DNA from: Pseudonocardia benzenivorans CB1190 | Lineage (GTDB): Bacteria > Actinomycetota > Actinomycetes > Mycobacteriales > Pseudonocardiaceae | Length of the DNA stretch: 64,000 nucleotides | Direction of reading: 5' to 3' | Assembly (NCBI RefSeq): GCF_000196675.2 | Contig: NC_015312.1 | Span: 4,650,001-4,714,000, forward strand | In this document: piece after piece, positions 1 to 8,551 of the stretch | Layout: the number at the start of each line of letters is the position of its first letter | How positions within the stretch are numbered: the stretch's first letter is position 1 | The notes under the pieces: model-generated | The model's input: only the letters and a program-made list of their open reading frames with translations | Databases searched by the model: none | What the model was told of the DNA's origin: nothing | Made by a program: the position numbers and the translations under genes

Positions 1-1
1 C

Positions 2-1288
2 AACCCGCGCTTCACCCCGATCGGCTCCTACACCTACCCGCTCGACGGTGACGGGATGATCCACGCCGTCCGCATCGACGACGGCCGGGTCAGCTACTCC
101 AACCGTTTCGTCGAGACGCCCGCGCTCCGGGCCGAGGAACGAGCCGGGCACGCCCTGTGGAGCGGGCTGATGACGATGTACCGGCCCGACGCCACGGAGG
201 TCGGGGCCGGGCTCGCGGGCACCCGCAAGGACCTGCCCGACATCAACGTCGTCCGGCACGCCGGCCGGACGCTCGCACTCGCGGAGGCGGCGCCGCCCTT
301 CGCGCTCTCGCCGGAGCTGGCGACCCTGGGTCGTGAGACGTTCGGCGGGGCCCTGCCCGCCGGGATCACCGCGCATCCCAAGATCGACCCGCGGACCGGC
401 GAACTGCTCGTCTTCTGCTACGGCATCGAGGCACCGTTCCTGACCTGGTCGGTCGTCGGACCGGACGGGACGATCCGGCGGACGCCAACCGTCGTCGACG
501 GCGTCGAACGGCCGACGATGATCCACGACATGGCGATCACCGACCGGTTCGTCGTGCTCGTCGTCGCGCCGTACTACTTCGACATCGCCGCGGCGATGTC
601 CGGCGGCAGCCTGCTCACCTGGCGTCCCGAGGACGGCACCCGGATCGCGCTCGTGCCCCGCGACGGCTCGCCGACCCGCTGGCTCGCGACCGACGCGTTC
701 TGGTGCTGGCACCTGGCCAACGCCTTCGACGACGGACCGGCGCCCGGCGGTGCCGGCGGCGCGGGCCCCGGGCCCGACGGTGCCGTCGTCGTCGACTACG
801 TGCAGTGGGACCGACCCGGTACCGACGACCCTGCCGACGAGCAACACGCCATGCTCGTTCGCGCCCGGCTCGACCTCGGCCGCGGCACGGTCGTCCGGAC
901 CCCCGCGCACGACCGGCGGGTCGAGTTCCCGCGCATCGACGACCGCGTCCTCGGCCGCCGCCACGACCGGGTCGCGACGATCGCCACCCGACCCGACGAC
1001 CCGCAGCTCGCCGACACCCTCGTCGTCACCGACCTCGCCGGTGGCCACGACGCGCACTGGCGCGCACCCGAGCTGGCGCTGGGCGAGCCCGTGCACCTCC
1101 CCCGCCCCGGCGACCCCGATCCAGGCCACGGCTGGTGGGCCACGCTCGCCGTGGACCGGCGCGAGGACGTCAGCTGGTTCCTCGTGCTGCCCGCCGACGA
1201 CCCGGCCGCGGGCCCGGTCGCGCGGGTCCGCATCCCCGTCCGTGTTCCGCTCGGCCTGCACGGCGTCTGGCTGCCGTCCAACCGCTGA
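2..1288 (+). CDS. Carotenoid oxygenase (RPE65/CCD family), 5' partial
   Basis: The reading frame is open from base 2, so the start lies outside the window and 428 residues are visible. The family cleaves carotenoid or stilbene double bonds with a non-haem Fe(II) held by four histidines. Four suitable histidines appear in the expected order: HPKID near residue 127, MIHDMAI, CWHLANAFDD, and GLHGVWL close to the C-terminus. The usual acidic second-shell stretch (GELLVFCYG) is also present. The protein looks intact and cytosolic. The next gene follows after a 27-base gap on the same strand. The exact substrate cannot be read from sequence; the family call is strong. Confidence 0.93.
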   Translation, partial: NPRFTPIGSYTYPLDGDGMIHAVRIDDGRVSYSNRFVETPALRAEERAGHALWSGLMTMYRPDATEVGAGLAGTRKDLPDINVVRHAGRTLALAEAAPPFALSPELATLGRETFGGALPAGITAHPKIDPRTGELLVFCYGIEAPFLTWSVVGPDGTIRRTPTVVDGVERPTMIHDMAITDRFVVLVVAPYYFDIAAAMSGGSLLTWRPEDGTRIALVPRDGSPTRWLATDAFWCWHLANAFDDGPAPGGAGGAGPGPDGAVVVDYVQWDRPGTDDPADEQHAMLVRARLDLGRGTVVRTPAHDRRVEFPRIDDRVLGRRHDRVATIATRPDDPQLADTLVVTDLAGGHDAHWRAPELALGEPVHLPRPGDPDPGHGWWATLAVDRREDVSWFLVLPADDPAAGPVARVRIPVRVPLGLHGVWLPSNR

Positions 1289-1315
1289 CCTTCTCGTCCG
1301 GACCAGGAGACTTTC

Positions 1316-1864
1316 GTGAACCCGTCCTACGGACCCGTCTTCATCCCGGCGATCGCGCTCATCGGTGCGCTCGTCCACATCGGCCTGACCCGCCACCGCA
1401 CACCGGAACGAACCCTGACGATCGCCCTGCTCTGGGGCCTGGTCGTGGCGCTCGGGGTCGGCGAGATCGTCACCGCCGGCTCCCACCTGCTCTTCGGGCC
1501 GGCAACCGCCGCCCAGATCGGCTTCCCCGCGGGCAACCCGTTCCAGACGGAGGTCGGCGTCGCCAACCTCTCCTACGGAGTCCTCGGCATCGCCTGTTAC
1601 TGGCTACGGGGCGGGTTCTGGACCGCCACCGTCCTCGGCTACCTCGTGTACTTCTGGGGCTGCGGGATCGACCACATCTACCAGTACGCCGCGCACGGCA
1701 ACACCGCTCCGTACAACTGGGGACCGATCGTCCCCATCGTCTTCGGGGTCCCGCTCGTACTCGCGATCCTGCTCGTCGCGCTGCACCGGGTGCGGCGCCG
1801 GCCCGACCGGCCGGCGCAGGCGCCGACCGGGCAGGCCGTCCCGTCGGCACCGAGCAGCCCCTGA
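1316..1864 (+). CDS. Four-helix membrane protein, DUF6790-like
   Basis: The 182-residue protein starts at GTG with CCAGGAG about six bases upstream. Hydrophobic segments lie around residues 5-22, 35-55, 80-115 and 140-160, followed by a basic, Pro-rich C-terminal tail, so it is an inner-membrane protein. The pattern of a GEI..AGSHL stretch and a later WGCGIDHIYQ helix resembles proteins annotated as DUF6790, with no known activity. It is probably co-transcribed with the carotenoid oxygenase, which could mean a membrane role linked to carotenoid products, but that is inference only. Confidence 0.75.
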   Translation: MNPSYGPVFIPAIALIGALVHIGLTRHRTPERTLTIALLWGLVVALGVGEIVTAGSHLLFGPATAAQIGFPAGNPFQTEVGVANLSYGVLGIACYWLRGGFWTATVLGYLVYFWGCGIDHIYQYAAHGNTAPYNWGPIVPIVFGVPLVLAILLVALHRVRRRPDRPAQAPTGQAVPSAPSSP

Positions 1865-1913
1865 GCTCGTCGCGGCGAGGTGCCGCGGCTCGCGACGAGA
1901 CGTGTCGACGCGC

Positions 1914-1947
1914 CGCCGCCCGGCCGCCTGCGTGCGGCCGGGCGGCG
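1914..1947. terminator. Bidirectional hairpin between convergent genes
   Basis: A perfect 14-bp inverted repeat (1914-1927 and 1934-1947) with a six-base loop sits between the membrane-protein gene and the convergent LuxR-type gene. It is all G/C and lacks a T tract, as is usual for actinobacterial intrinsic terminators, and can serve both strands. Confidence 0.6.
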
Positions 1948-2050
1948 CTGCCCGTCGACGCCCGGGACCTGCGGTGGTGGCAGCCCTGGCCACCGTGCGC
2001 CGGGCGCGGCATGCCTCGCAGGCGTGGTCCACCTGTCGGATCGCACCCGA

Positions 2051-4867
2051 TCACCCCATGCTCGGCTCGGCTGCCCCGCGCGGTCGCGCCGGCAACGTCA
2101 CGATCCCGTCGGGCGCCAGCGCGCTACGGAGCTGGCGCCGCGAGCTGATCGAGAGTTTGCCGAAGACCCTGCGCAGGTGCCACTCGACGGTCCGAGGGCT
2201 GAGGAACAGCCGTGCGGCGATCTCGGGGTTCGTCATGCCCTCGCGCACCATCAGTGCGATCTGCCGTTCCTGAGCGGTCAGCTCGTCGCCGGCCGGCACC
2301 GCACCGCGTCCCGGGACGGCTGCCCCCACGGCGCGCAGCTCGCGCCGGGTCCGTGCCGCGAACGCCTCCATACCGATCGAGACGAACAGATCGTGCGCGA
2401 TGCGCAGCTGCGTGCGGGCCTCCGACCGGCGGCCCCGCCGGCGGAGCCATTCCCCGTACACCAGATGGGTGCGAGCGAGGTCCGGTCGGAGGCGGGTTCC
2501 GCGGAAGTACTCGACGGCCTCGCGGAACGCGTCCCCACCATCCCCGGCCAGGCCACGCGAGCGGGCCTCGACGCCGAGCCCCCACGGGCCCTGCGAACCC
2601 CGGACATGGGCCCGCAGCCGCTCCAGCGCCTCGGCCGTCCCGCGCTCGTCCCCACTGCGCGAGGCCGCCTCGACGAGCTCGGCCAGGGCCCATGCCGAGA
2701 CGAACAGCTCGGGCATGTCGTCCGCGGCCGCCCGGGCCGCGTCGAGCGCCTCATCGTAGCGGCCGAGTGCGTTCAGCACGACCGACCGCGCCCAGCGGGC
2801 GTACTGGACGGCGGTGCCCTCGCCCTCGGCGGTCGCCTCGGCGATGGTCGCGTCGACCAGCGGCAGTGCCTCGCTCTCCCGGCCGCGCAGCGCGGCAAGC
2901 ACGAGAGCGCCGTAGTGGGCGACGTGCGTGCCCGTCGCCTCTCGGACCGCGTCCGCCTCCGCCTCGAGCGACGTCGCCGTACCGAAGTCGCCGGCGAGCG
3001 CCGCAACCTGCTCGAGCACGTTGACGCCGACGGCGAGGACCGCCAGGGCCCCGGCTTGGCGCGCGACGTCCACCTGGCGCAGCGCGGTGGCCAGACACAA
3101 CTCGAAGTCCCACGCGCTCGCAGCCGCCGCCGTGGCCAACCATCCCCAGCGAAGGACCTCCTCGCCGGTGACTTCGTCCGCGGCGAACGCGCTCGCGGCG
3201 CGCTCGAGCATCGGGACCGCGGTGTCTCGCCCGTCGGTGAACAGCAGCGCCAGCGCGTCGAGGAGCAGGTCGCCCGCCCTCACCGGCCCCTCCGGACGCG
3301 GCGCGGCGGCAGCTGCGGCGGAGACCTCGTGCAGGTCCCCCGCCGTGGCCGAGCTGCCGGCGAACAGGGCCGCGCTCCACGCGTCGAGGTAGGTGTCCCT
3401 CGCGAGCCGGGCGTCGAGCGGCTCCAGGGTCCGAGCGGCGCGCAGGAGCAGTGGTGGGGCGTCACTGCCGTGCCGCTGCGCGAACGCAGCCTCCGCCCGC
3501 AGGAGGTCGATGCGAGCCCGACCGAACTCGTCGAGTTCGGCGGTCTCGGCCAGGGCGAGCAGCTCCAGCGCCGGCCCGAAGGCCCCCGCCGCCACGCTCG
3601 CCCGGGCGGCGGACAGGGCGCGGTCGGTGCGGCGCGCCGGGTCCGCCGTCAGTTCGACGGCACGCTGCAGGAAGGCGGCCGCGGCCGTGAGGCCACCCCG
3701 GGCCTGGGCCCGGTCGGCCGAATGCTCGAGCTCTGCGGCCACGGCGTCGTCGGGTTCGATCGCGGCCGATGCGAGATGCCACGCGCGGCGGTCGGGATCG
3801 GTCCGTGCGTCGGTCACCGCCGCCAGTGCCGAGTGGACCGCTCGGCGGTCGGCCGGGTCCGCGGCCCGGTACACCGCCGACCGGACGAGCGGGTGGCGGA
3901 ACGTGACCCGGGCGTCGACGGTCAGCAGGCCGTCGGTGCCGTTCGCCATCGCCCGCGCCTGCGTCATCCCGAGGAGCTCCACGGCTCGCCGCACGAGGGT
4001 GGGATCTCCGGTCGGTTCGGCCGCGGCGACCAGCAGCAACCGTCGGGAGTCGGCGGGCAGCGACTCGACCCGGGACAGGAAGCTCTCCTCGATGTGCCCG
4101 GGGAGGGCACCCGCCTGCAGCAGGCCGAACCCGCCCGCCATCTGGTTCACCGTCAGCCCGCGCGGAAGCTCGAGGAGGGCCAGTGGGTTGCCGTCGCTCT
4201 CCGCGACGATCCGGTCCCGAACGTGCTCGTCCAGTGGTGCGGGACTTGCGGACTCCAGAAGGGCGCGGGAGTCGGGGGCGGACAAACCGGTGATCTCGAC
4301 CTCCGGCAGTCCGCGCAGCTCGTGCCCAGGTCTGCGGGTCCCGAAGAGGACCACGATCCGCTCCGCCAGCAGCCGTCGTGCGACGAAGCCGAGCACCTGT
4401 GCCGAGGCCCGGTCCAGCCACTGCGCGTCGTCGACCACGCACAGCACGGGACGTTCCTCCGCGGCGTCGGACATCAGGCTCAGCACCGCCAGGCCCACGA
4501 GGAAACGATCCGGCGCCGGCCCCGCACGGACCCCGAACACCGTCTGGAGGGCTGCACACTGCGGGCCCGGGAGCCGTTGCAGGCGGTCCAGCAGGGGCAT
4601 GCACAGCTGGTGCAGGGCGGCGAACGCCAGCTCCATCTCCGACTCCACACCGGCGGCCCGCAGCACACGCATGTCGTCCGCGGACCGCGCCACGTGCTCG
4701 AGGAGCGCGGACTTCCCGACCCCGGCCGCGCCGGCGACCACGAGTACGCGGCTGTCGCCCTCTCGCGCGGCGGCGACCGACCGGTCCAGGGTGGCGATCT
4801 CCTCCCGCCGGCCGAGCAGTGCACCGTCCGGCCACGGGCCGACGCCCTTCCGTCGTTGCCGCGCCAT
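2051..4867 (-). CDS. Large ATP-binding LuxR-family regulator (LAL/MalT-like)
   Basis: The 938-residue protein has an N-terminal STAND/AAA domain with Walker A GAAGVGKSALL (about residues 45-55) and Walker B LCVVDDAQWLD (about 155). A long helical repeat region of roughly 500 residues follows. The protein ends in a LuxR helix-turn-helix (LTAQERQIALMVREGM ... LSPRTVEWHL). Such LAL regulators (typically 900-1100 aa) switch specialised or catabolic operons after nucleotide-dependent ligand sensing. It lies downstream of, and on the same strand as, the five-gene oxidoreductase operon ending at 5004, with a 136-base gap holding its own likely promoter. Target genes are unknown. Confidence 0.92.
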   Translation of the reverse strand: MARQRRKGVGPWPDGALLGRREEIATLDRSVAAAREGDSRVLVVAGAAGVGKSALLEHVARSADDMRVLRAAGVESEMELAFAALHQLCMPLLDRLQRLPGPQCAALQTVFGVRAGPAPDRFLVGLAVLSLMSDAAEERPVLCVVDDAQWLDRASAQVLGFVARRLLAERIVVLFGTRRPGHELRGLPEVEITGLSAPDSRALLESASPAPLDEHVRDRIVAESDGNPLALLELPRGLTVNQMAGGFGLLQAGALPGHIEESFLSRVESLPADSRRLLLVAAAEPTGDPTLVRRAVELLGMTQARAMANGTDGLLTVDARVTFRHPLVRSAVYRAADPADRRAVHSALAAVTDARTDPDRRAWHLASAAIEPDDAVAAELEHSADRAQARGGLTAAAAFLQRAVELTADPARRTDRALSAARASVAAGAFGPALELLALAETAELDEFGRARIDLLRAEAAFAQRHGSDAPPLLLRAARTLEPLDARLARDTYLDAWSAALFAGSSATAGDLHEVSAAAAAAPRPEGPVRAGDLLLDALALLFTDGRDTAVPMLERAASAFAADEVTGEEVLRWGWLATAAAASAWDFELCLATALRQVDVARQAGALAVLAVGVNVLEQVAALAGDFGTATSLEAEADAVREATGTHVAHYGALVLAALRGRESEALPLVDATIAEATAEGEGTAVQYARWARSVVLNALGRYDEALDAARAAADDMPELFVSAWALAELVEAASRSGDERGTAEALERLRAHVRGSQGPWGLGVEARSRGLAGDGGDAFREAVEYFRGTRLRPDLARTHLVYGEWLRRRGRRSEARTQLRIAHDLFVSIGMEAFAARTRRELRAVGAAVPGRGAVPAGDELTAQERQIALMVREGMTNPEIAARLFLSPRTVEWHLRRVFGKLSISSRRQLRSALAPDGIVTLPARPRGAAEPSMG

Positions 4868-4947
4868 CGTCCGCCCTCTGCCGGGTGCCGGTGCTCTCGG
4901 CGACGGACCGGGCCGGCCTGCCGCCGGTCGCGTCGAAGGGCAGCCAG

Positions 4948-4976
4948 CTTATAGCCGCACGCGAAATGCGCCTATA
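4948..4976 (-). promoter_or_regulatory. Putative promoter and operator of the LuxR gene
   Basis: On the minus strand a TATAAG -10-like box lies at 4948-4953, about 80 bases before the LuxR start. It overlaps an inverted repeat with arms at 4950-4958 (TATAGCCGC) and 4968-4976 (GCGCCTATA), 8 of 9 paired. It could be an operator or autoregulatory site; a terminator for the upstream SDR operon is the alternative. Confidence 0.35.
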
Positions 4977-5003
4977 GGCGAGAGGGGCAACATCCGCGGC
5001 CGA

Positions 5004-5759
5004 TCAGCGGAGCTGCTGGCCTCCGTCGACGTCGTACACCGCTCCGGTGAGCGCGGAGTTCACCATGAGGTGCACGGCGAGCGCGGCGACGTCGTCGCCG
5101 GTGACGACCCGGCGGATGGGCAGGGACGCCCGGAGCTGCGCCCGGCGCGCGTCGAGCTCGTCGCCGAGCAGCGACGCCGAGAGGGGTGTGTCCACGAAGC
5201 CGGCCGCGACGAGGTTGACCCGGACCGGCGCCAGCTCGACGGCGAGAGCAGCGACGAGGGCGGGCAGCCCGACGGTCAGCAGCGCGGTGACGGCGAGACC
5301 GGCTGCGGGTCGTCGGCCACCGGTCCCACCCATCAGCAGCAGCGTGCCGCCGGGACGGACCGTCCGGGCGGACTGCCGGGCGACCTCGAGGACGAGGCGG
5401 ACGTGGTCGCCGACGTGGCGGGCCGCGTCGGAGATGTCCATCTCGGCCAGCGGCGCGTAGTACGGGCTCCCGGCCGTGACCATGACGTGGTCGACCTGTG
5501 TCGGAAGACCGTCGAAGAAGGTCCGGAGCCGGTCCGGATCGTGAGCGTCGAACGCCGCGTACCGGCGGGCGCCGAGATCGTCGGCGGCACGGTGGAGCCG
5601 GTCCGGGTCCCGCGCGGTGAGCACGACGTCGGCGCCCTCGGCGCGGGCGGCCCGGGCCGTCGAGAGCCCGATCCCCGAGCTCCCTCCGATGACGACGACG
5701 GTCTGCCCGACCAGGCCGGGCTCGCGCCGCGTCGTCGCGTCGTTGCTGAGTGCGGTCAT
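5004..5759 (-). CDS. Short-chain dehydrogenase/reductase
   Basis: This 251-residue classical SDR has the nucleotide-binding motif VVIGGSSGIGLS near residue 25 and an NAG-like stretch (MVTAGSPYY). The usual catalytic YxxxK is not evident: the region after MGGTGG reads RRPAAGLAVTAL, as in atypical SDRs of this length. The C-terminal AGFVDTPL and VYDVDGGQQL are typical. The ATG (5757-5759) overlaps the upstream stop as ATGA and is preceded by GGGAGGA, so it is translationally coupled and last in a five-gene operon. Loss of Tyr/Lys could mean altered catalysis. The substrate is unknown. Confidence 0.85.
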   Translation of the reverse strand: MTALSNDATTRREPGLVGQTVVVIGGSSGIGLSTARAARAEGADVVLTARDPDRLHRAADDLGARRYAAFDAHDPDRLRTFFDGLPTQVDHVMVTAGSPYYAPLAEMDISDAARHVGDHVRLVLEVARQSARTVRPGGTLLLMGGTGGRRPAAGLAVTALLTVGLPALVAALAVELAPVRVNLVAAGFVDTPLSASLLGDELDARRAQLRASLPIRRVVTGDDVAALAVHLMVNSALTGAVYDVDGGQQLR

Positions 5760-6103
5760 GACTTCCTCCCATTCAGGCGGGGACGGAGACGCCCGGTCAG
5801 CAGGCCTCCGGTTCGTTCGACAACGGTCGCCTCGTGGCGGTGCCGCCGGGGGCCGCGGCAGCATGTGGTGACGACGATCCGGACGGTGAGGAACCTGCGG
5901 CACCGTTCCACGTGGACCGCCGGACCGAGGGGCGCGCCGCACACCGAGCAGGGTGCGAGTTCCACGAGCACCTCGTAGAGGGCCGCGGCGACGTCGAGAT
6001 CGTCGGAGCCGATGCCCCGGTTCGCCGCGGGCGGACCGTCGGTTCCCCATGACGCCGTCGGATCCGCGGGCGGGGACCACCAACAGGGCAGCAACCACTC
6101 CAT
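5756..6103 (-). CDS. Small cysteine-containing protein of unknown function
   Basis: The 115-residue frame begins three bases after the flavoprotein stop and ends in an ATGA overlap with the SDR start, which makes a real coupled gene likely. It contains a Cys pair in PCSVCGAPLGP and two further Cys pairs (VERCRR, TTCCRG), suggesting a small metal-binding or zinc-ribbon-like fold in its second half. No family is recognised. Its place between a disulfide oxidoreductase and an SDR suggests a redox accessory role, by inference only. Confidence 0.6.
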   Translation of the reverse strand: MEWLLPCWWSPPADPTASWGTDGPPAANRGIGSDDLDVAAALYEVLVELAPCSVCGAPLGPAVHVERCRRFLTVRIVVTTCCRGPRRHRHEATVVERTGGLLTGRLRPRLNGRKS

Positions 6104-6106
6104 CCG

Positions 6107-7489
6107 TCAGCTCCCTGCCGCCGTACCGACGGTTCGCCCGACCTCGCTGATCTGCACATCCAGCCCACGAAGCGCCTGGAAGACCGCTTCGGAGAAGGTC
6201 GGGAACGGCTGGATGACGTCGAGCAGGACCGGCAGCGGAGTGCGTCCGCGGATCGCCAGGGTCACCTGCTGGAGCCACTCTCCCGCCTCCGGCCCCAGGG
6301 CGTGGGCGCCGGTGACCCGGACGCCGTCCGAGACCAGCGTCAGGAATCCCGGCCGGTTGTCGTACTCGCGCGTGTAGGTGGACGTTCGCGGGATCCCGGC
6401 GAGTCCGACGGTCGTCGTGAAGGGCCCATCGGCCTCGCCGACCGAGGCGGCCTGCGGATCGCAGAAGATCACCCTCGGGACGGCCTCGTAGTGCGCCTCG
6501 CGGGGGTGACCCAGGATGTTGGACGCCGCGATCCGGCCCTGGTACTCGCCCACGTGGGTCAGCTGCCACAGCCCGGTCACGTCTCCGATCGCCCACAGGC
6601 CCGGCCCGACCGCCATTCGCGCGTCGACCGTGATCCCGCGGGGATCGACGGGCACCCCGACCGTCTCGAGTCCGATGTCCGCGACCCGTGGTCGCCTCCC
6701 GGTCGCGACGAGGAGACGCTCGCCCCGGACCTCGGACCCGTCCGCGAACGCGAGCACGCACTCGGCGCCGTCCCGACGGGCGGCCGTGGGCGCGGCTCCG
6801 AGTCGGAGCTCGACGCCGTCGGCCCGCAGGGCGTCGGCGACACCCTCGCCGAGGGGGCGCGGCTCCCGCGGCAACAGGTGGTCACCTCGCTCGACGATCG
6901 TCACCGCGGCCCCGAGCCGCCCGACCGCCTGGGCCATCTCGACGCCGATGGGGCCTCCGCCGAGCACGAGGAGCCGGTCGGGGACCTCGGTGAGCCCGGT
7001 GACCTCGCGGTCGGTCCACAGCCCGGGCAGCTCGCGCAGACCGGGGACGGGCGGGATCGCCGGATCGGAACCGGTGGCGATGACCACGTGCTCCGCGGTG
7101 TGGGTCGTGCCCCCGACGACGACCGCGCCCGGGCCGGCGATCCGGCCGACCCCCCGGAGCACCTCGATCCCGGCGTCGCGCGCCCATCGGACCTGCCCGG
7201 CATCGTCGTAGCCGGAGACCATGAAGTCGCGCCAGGCCAGTGCCGACGCCACGTCGACGGTCCCGCTCATCGCCTCTCGGGCACCAGGCACGGTGCGGGC
7301 GGCCGCCAGCACCTCGCCCGGGCGCAACAGGGTCTTGGACGGGATGCAACCCCAGTAGGAGCACTCCCCACCGAGCAGCTCGCGCTCGACGACGGCGACC
7401 CGCAGGCCGCCCGCCGCGAGCGCCGCGGCACAGTGCTCACCGGGCGCCCCACCACCGAGGACGACGACGTCGTGGTCCGTGCCGGTCAC
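6107..7489 (-). CDS. FAD-dependent pyridine nucleotide-disulfide oxidoreductase
   Basis: The 460-residue class I flavoprotein is related to dihydrolipoamide dehydrogenase and mercuric reductase. It has an N-terminal FAD motif VVLGGGAPGEHCA, the redox-active GGECSYWGCIPSK (CxxxxC) near residue 40, an NAD(P) motif VLGGGPIGVE, and the second FAD motif LWAIGDVTG. The C-terminal dimer domain carries PFPTFSE where Lpd has HPTxxE, so the catalytic-base histidine is missing; this points to an NAD(P)H oxidoreductase of unknown acceptor rather than a true Lpd. The GTG start overlaps the preceding stop (GTGA), so it is coupled. Confidence 0.88.
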   Translation of the reverse strand: MTGTDHDVVVLGGGAPGEHCAAALAAGGLRVAVVERELLGGECSYWGCIPSKTLLRPGEVLAAARTVPGAREAMSGTVDVASALAWRDFMVSGYDDAGQVRWARDAGIEVLRGVGRIAGPGAVVVGGTTHTAEHVVIATGSDPAIPPVPGLRELPGLWTDREVTGLTEVPDRLLVLGGGPIGVEMAQAVGRLGAAVTIVERGDHLLPREPRPLGEGVADALRADGVELRLGAAPTAARRDGAECVLAFADGSEVRGERLLVATGRRPRVADIGLETVGVPVDPRGITVDARMAVGPGLWAIGDVTGLWQLTHVGEYQGRIAASNILGHPREAHYEAVPRVIFCDPQAASVGEADGPFTTTVGLAGIPRTSTYTREYDNRPGFLTLVSDGVRVTGAHALGPEAGEWLQQVTLAIRGRTPLPVLLDVIQPFPTFSEAVFQALRGLDVQISEVGRTVGTAAGS

Positions 7490-7683
7490 CGGGTCTCCCC
7501 GAGCGCTGCCGCCAGGGCCGCCGACGCGTCCCGATAGGCCTCCTCGGGCGCCCGTCCCAGCTCGCGGGCACGGATGAAGACCGCGTACCAGTCGGACCAG
7601 TGATGCGGTGGGGCCGTCGGTTCGTAACGGCCGTGCTGCTCCTCGGCCTCGCGCAGGAGCCCGGCCAGGACGGTCGTGTCCAT
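7486..7683 (-). CDS. Small conserved protein accompanying VOC genes
   Basis: A 65-residue acidic protein begins MDTTVLAGLLREAEEQHG and holds an aromatic HHWSDWYAVF stretch. Very similar small proteins occur directly after, or fused to, glyoxalase/bleomycin-resistance-like (VOC) genes in actinobacteria. Both ends overlap neighbours by four bases (ATGA with the VOC stop, GTGA with the flavoprotein start), so it is translated in a coupled chain. Function is unknown. Confidence 0.75.
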   Translation of the reverse strand: MDTTVLAGLLREAEEQHGRYEPTAPPHHWSDWYAVFIRARELGRAPEEAYRDASAALAAALGETR

Positions 7684-8129
7684 CAGCCGCGGCCCGGCAG
7701 CCGGCTCGTGATCTCCTGCACGATCCAGCCGTTCCCGTCCGGGTCGTCGAAAGTCACGAACGACGCGTAGGTCTCCCGCCCGGGGCTCGCTCCGGGTTCG
7801 CGGCCGGGTGCACCGACGGGTCGGAACCGCGCTCCGAGCCGAGACTCGTGGAAGACCTCGCTGACCTCGGCACCACGTTGCGCAAGCTCGGTCCGGGCGG
7901 CCTCGACGTCGTCGACGACGAGGTACAGGCCGCGCATCGAACCGGGCGGCGCCGCAGTGACGCCGACCCCGAACTGGATCGACGCCGCCGAGCCGGGCGG
8001 GGTCAGCTGAACGATCCGGAAGTCGTCGTCCGCGACGAAATCCGCATCCTCCCGCCACCCCAGTGACTTGTAGAACTGCTTGGCCCGCTCGGTATCCGAG
8101 ACGGGCAGTGCGACGACCTCGACTCGCAT
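7683..8129 (-). CDS. VOC superfamily (glyoxalase-like) protein
   Basis: A 148-residue single VOC module (beta-alpha-beta-beta-beta repeats) begins MRVEVVALPVSDTERAKQF and ends VTFDDPDGNGWIVQEI, a classic VOC end. Members are metal-dependent lyases, dioxygenases or drug-binding proteins. The ATG at 8127-8129 was preferred to longer options because the domain begins right there. It is the first gene of the minus-strand operon running to 5004; its promoter must lie in the 194-base divergent region shared with the gene at 8324. Confidence 0.85.
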   Translation of the reverse strand: MRVEVVALPVSDTERAKQFYKSLGWREDADFVADDDFRIVQLTPPGSAASIQFGVGVTAAPPGSMRGLYLVVDDVEAARTELAQRGAEVSEVFHESRLGARFRPVGAPGREPGASPGRETYASFVTFDDPDGNGWIVQEITSRLPGRG

Positions 8130-8323
8130 GTCCACGCCGGTGCTCCTCGTCCGCGACGGTGCCGGCACGCCGATCGCGCCGGCAACGAGCACCCTGCCGC
8201 GGTCCCGGCGCCGCCGACCCCGTGAGAAACCCTGGACCAGTGCCTGGCGACGGGGCGACCAGTGGGCCTCGGGCTGGTCCGGCCCGGCTCCTGCGGGGAC
8301 CATCCGACGACGAGGAGCGTCTG

Positions 8324-8551
8324 ATGCGCATCGACATCCGGGCCTGCGGAACCTTCCCGGACCACGCACTGCCCGACCACACCGAAACGGCGCGCAGGCT
8401 CAGCGTGCAGCCCTCGGTCGTCGACCCCCGGCGCGAGCCGAGGTCCGTGTTCGCCGCGACCCGGCAGGGCTGGGACCCCGGCAGCCCCCGTCTGTGCGAG
8501 CGCCGGGACGCCGGCGACCTGGCACCCTTCCACGGATGGGACAAGCGGTGA
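8324..8551 (+). CDS. Small protein upstream of the MOSC fusion
   Basis: The frame encodes 75 residues (MRIDIRACGTFPDH...) with a GAGGAG ribosome site six bases upstream, and its TGA overlaps the GTG of the next gene (GTGA). The translation coupling and RBS argue that it is real. No family is recognised; it is polar with two cysteines and no membrane segment. The upstream 8130-8323 region is the divergent promoter. Confidence 0.5.
   Translation: MRIDIRACGTFPDHALPDHTETARRLSVQPSVVDPRREPRSVFAATRQGWDPGSPRLCERRDAGDLAPFHGWDKR

Noticed and set aside
703..2148. Arg-rich frame overlapping the carotenoid oxygenase
   Set aside because: Shadow frame without motifs; the oxygenase frame carries all four iron histidines.
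1880..4954. Long open frame on the plus strand opposite the LuxR-type gene
   Set aside because: It is an antisense frame kept open by high GC; composition is Arg/Gly/Pro-rich with no domain, while the minus-strand frame has clear Walker and HTH motifs.
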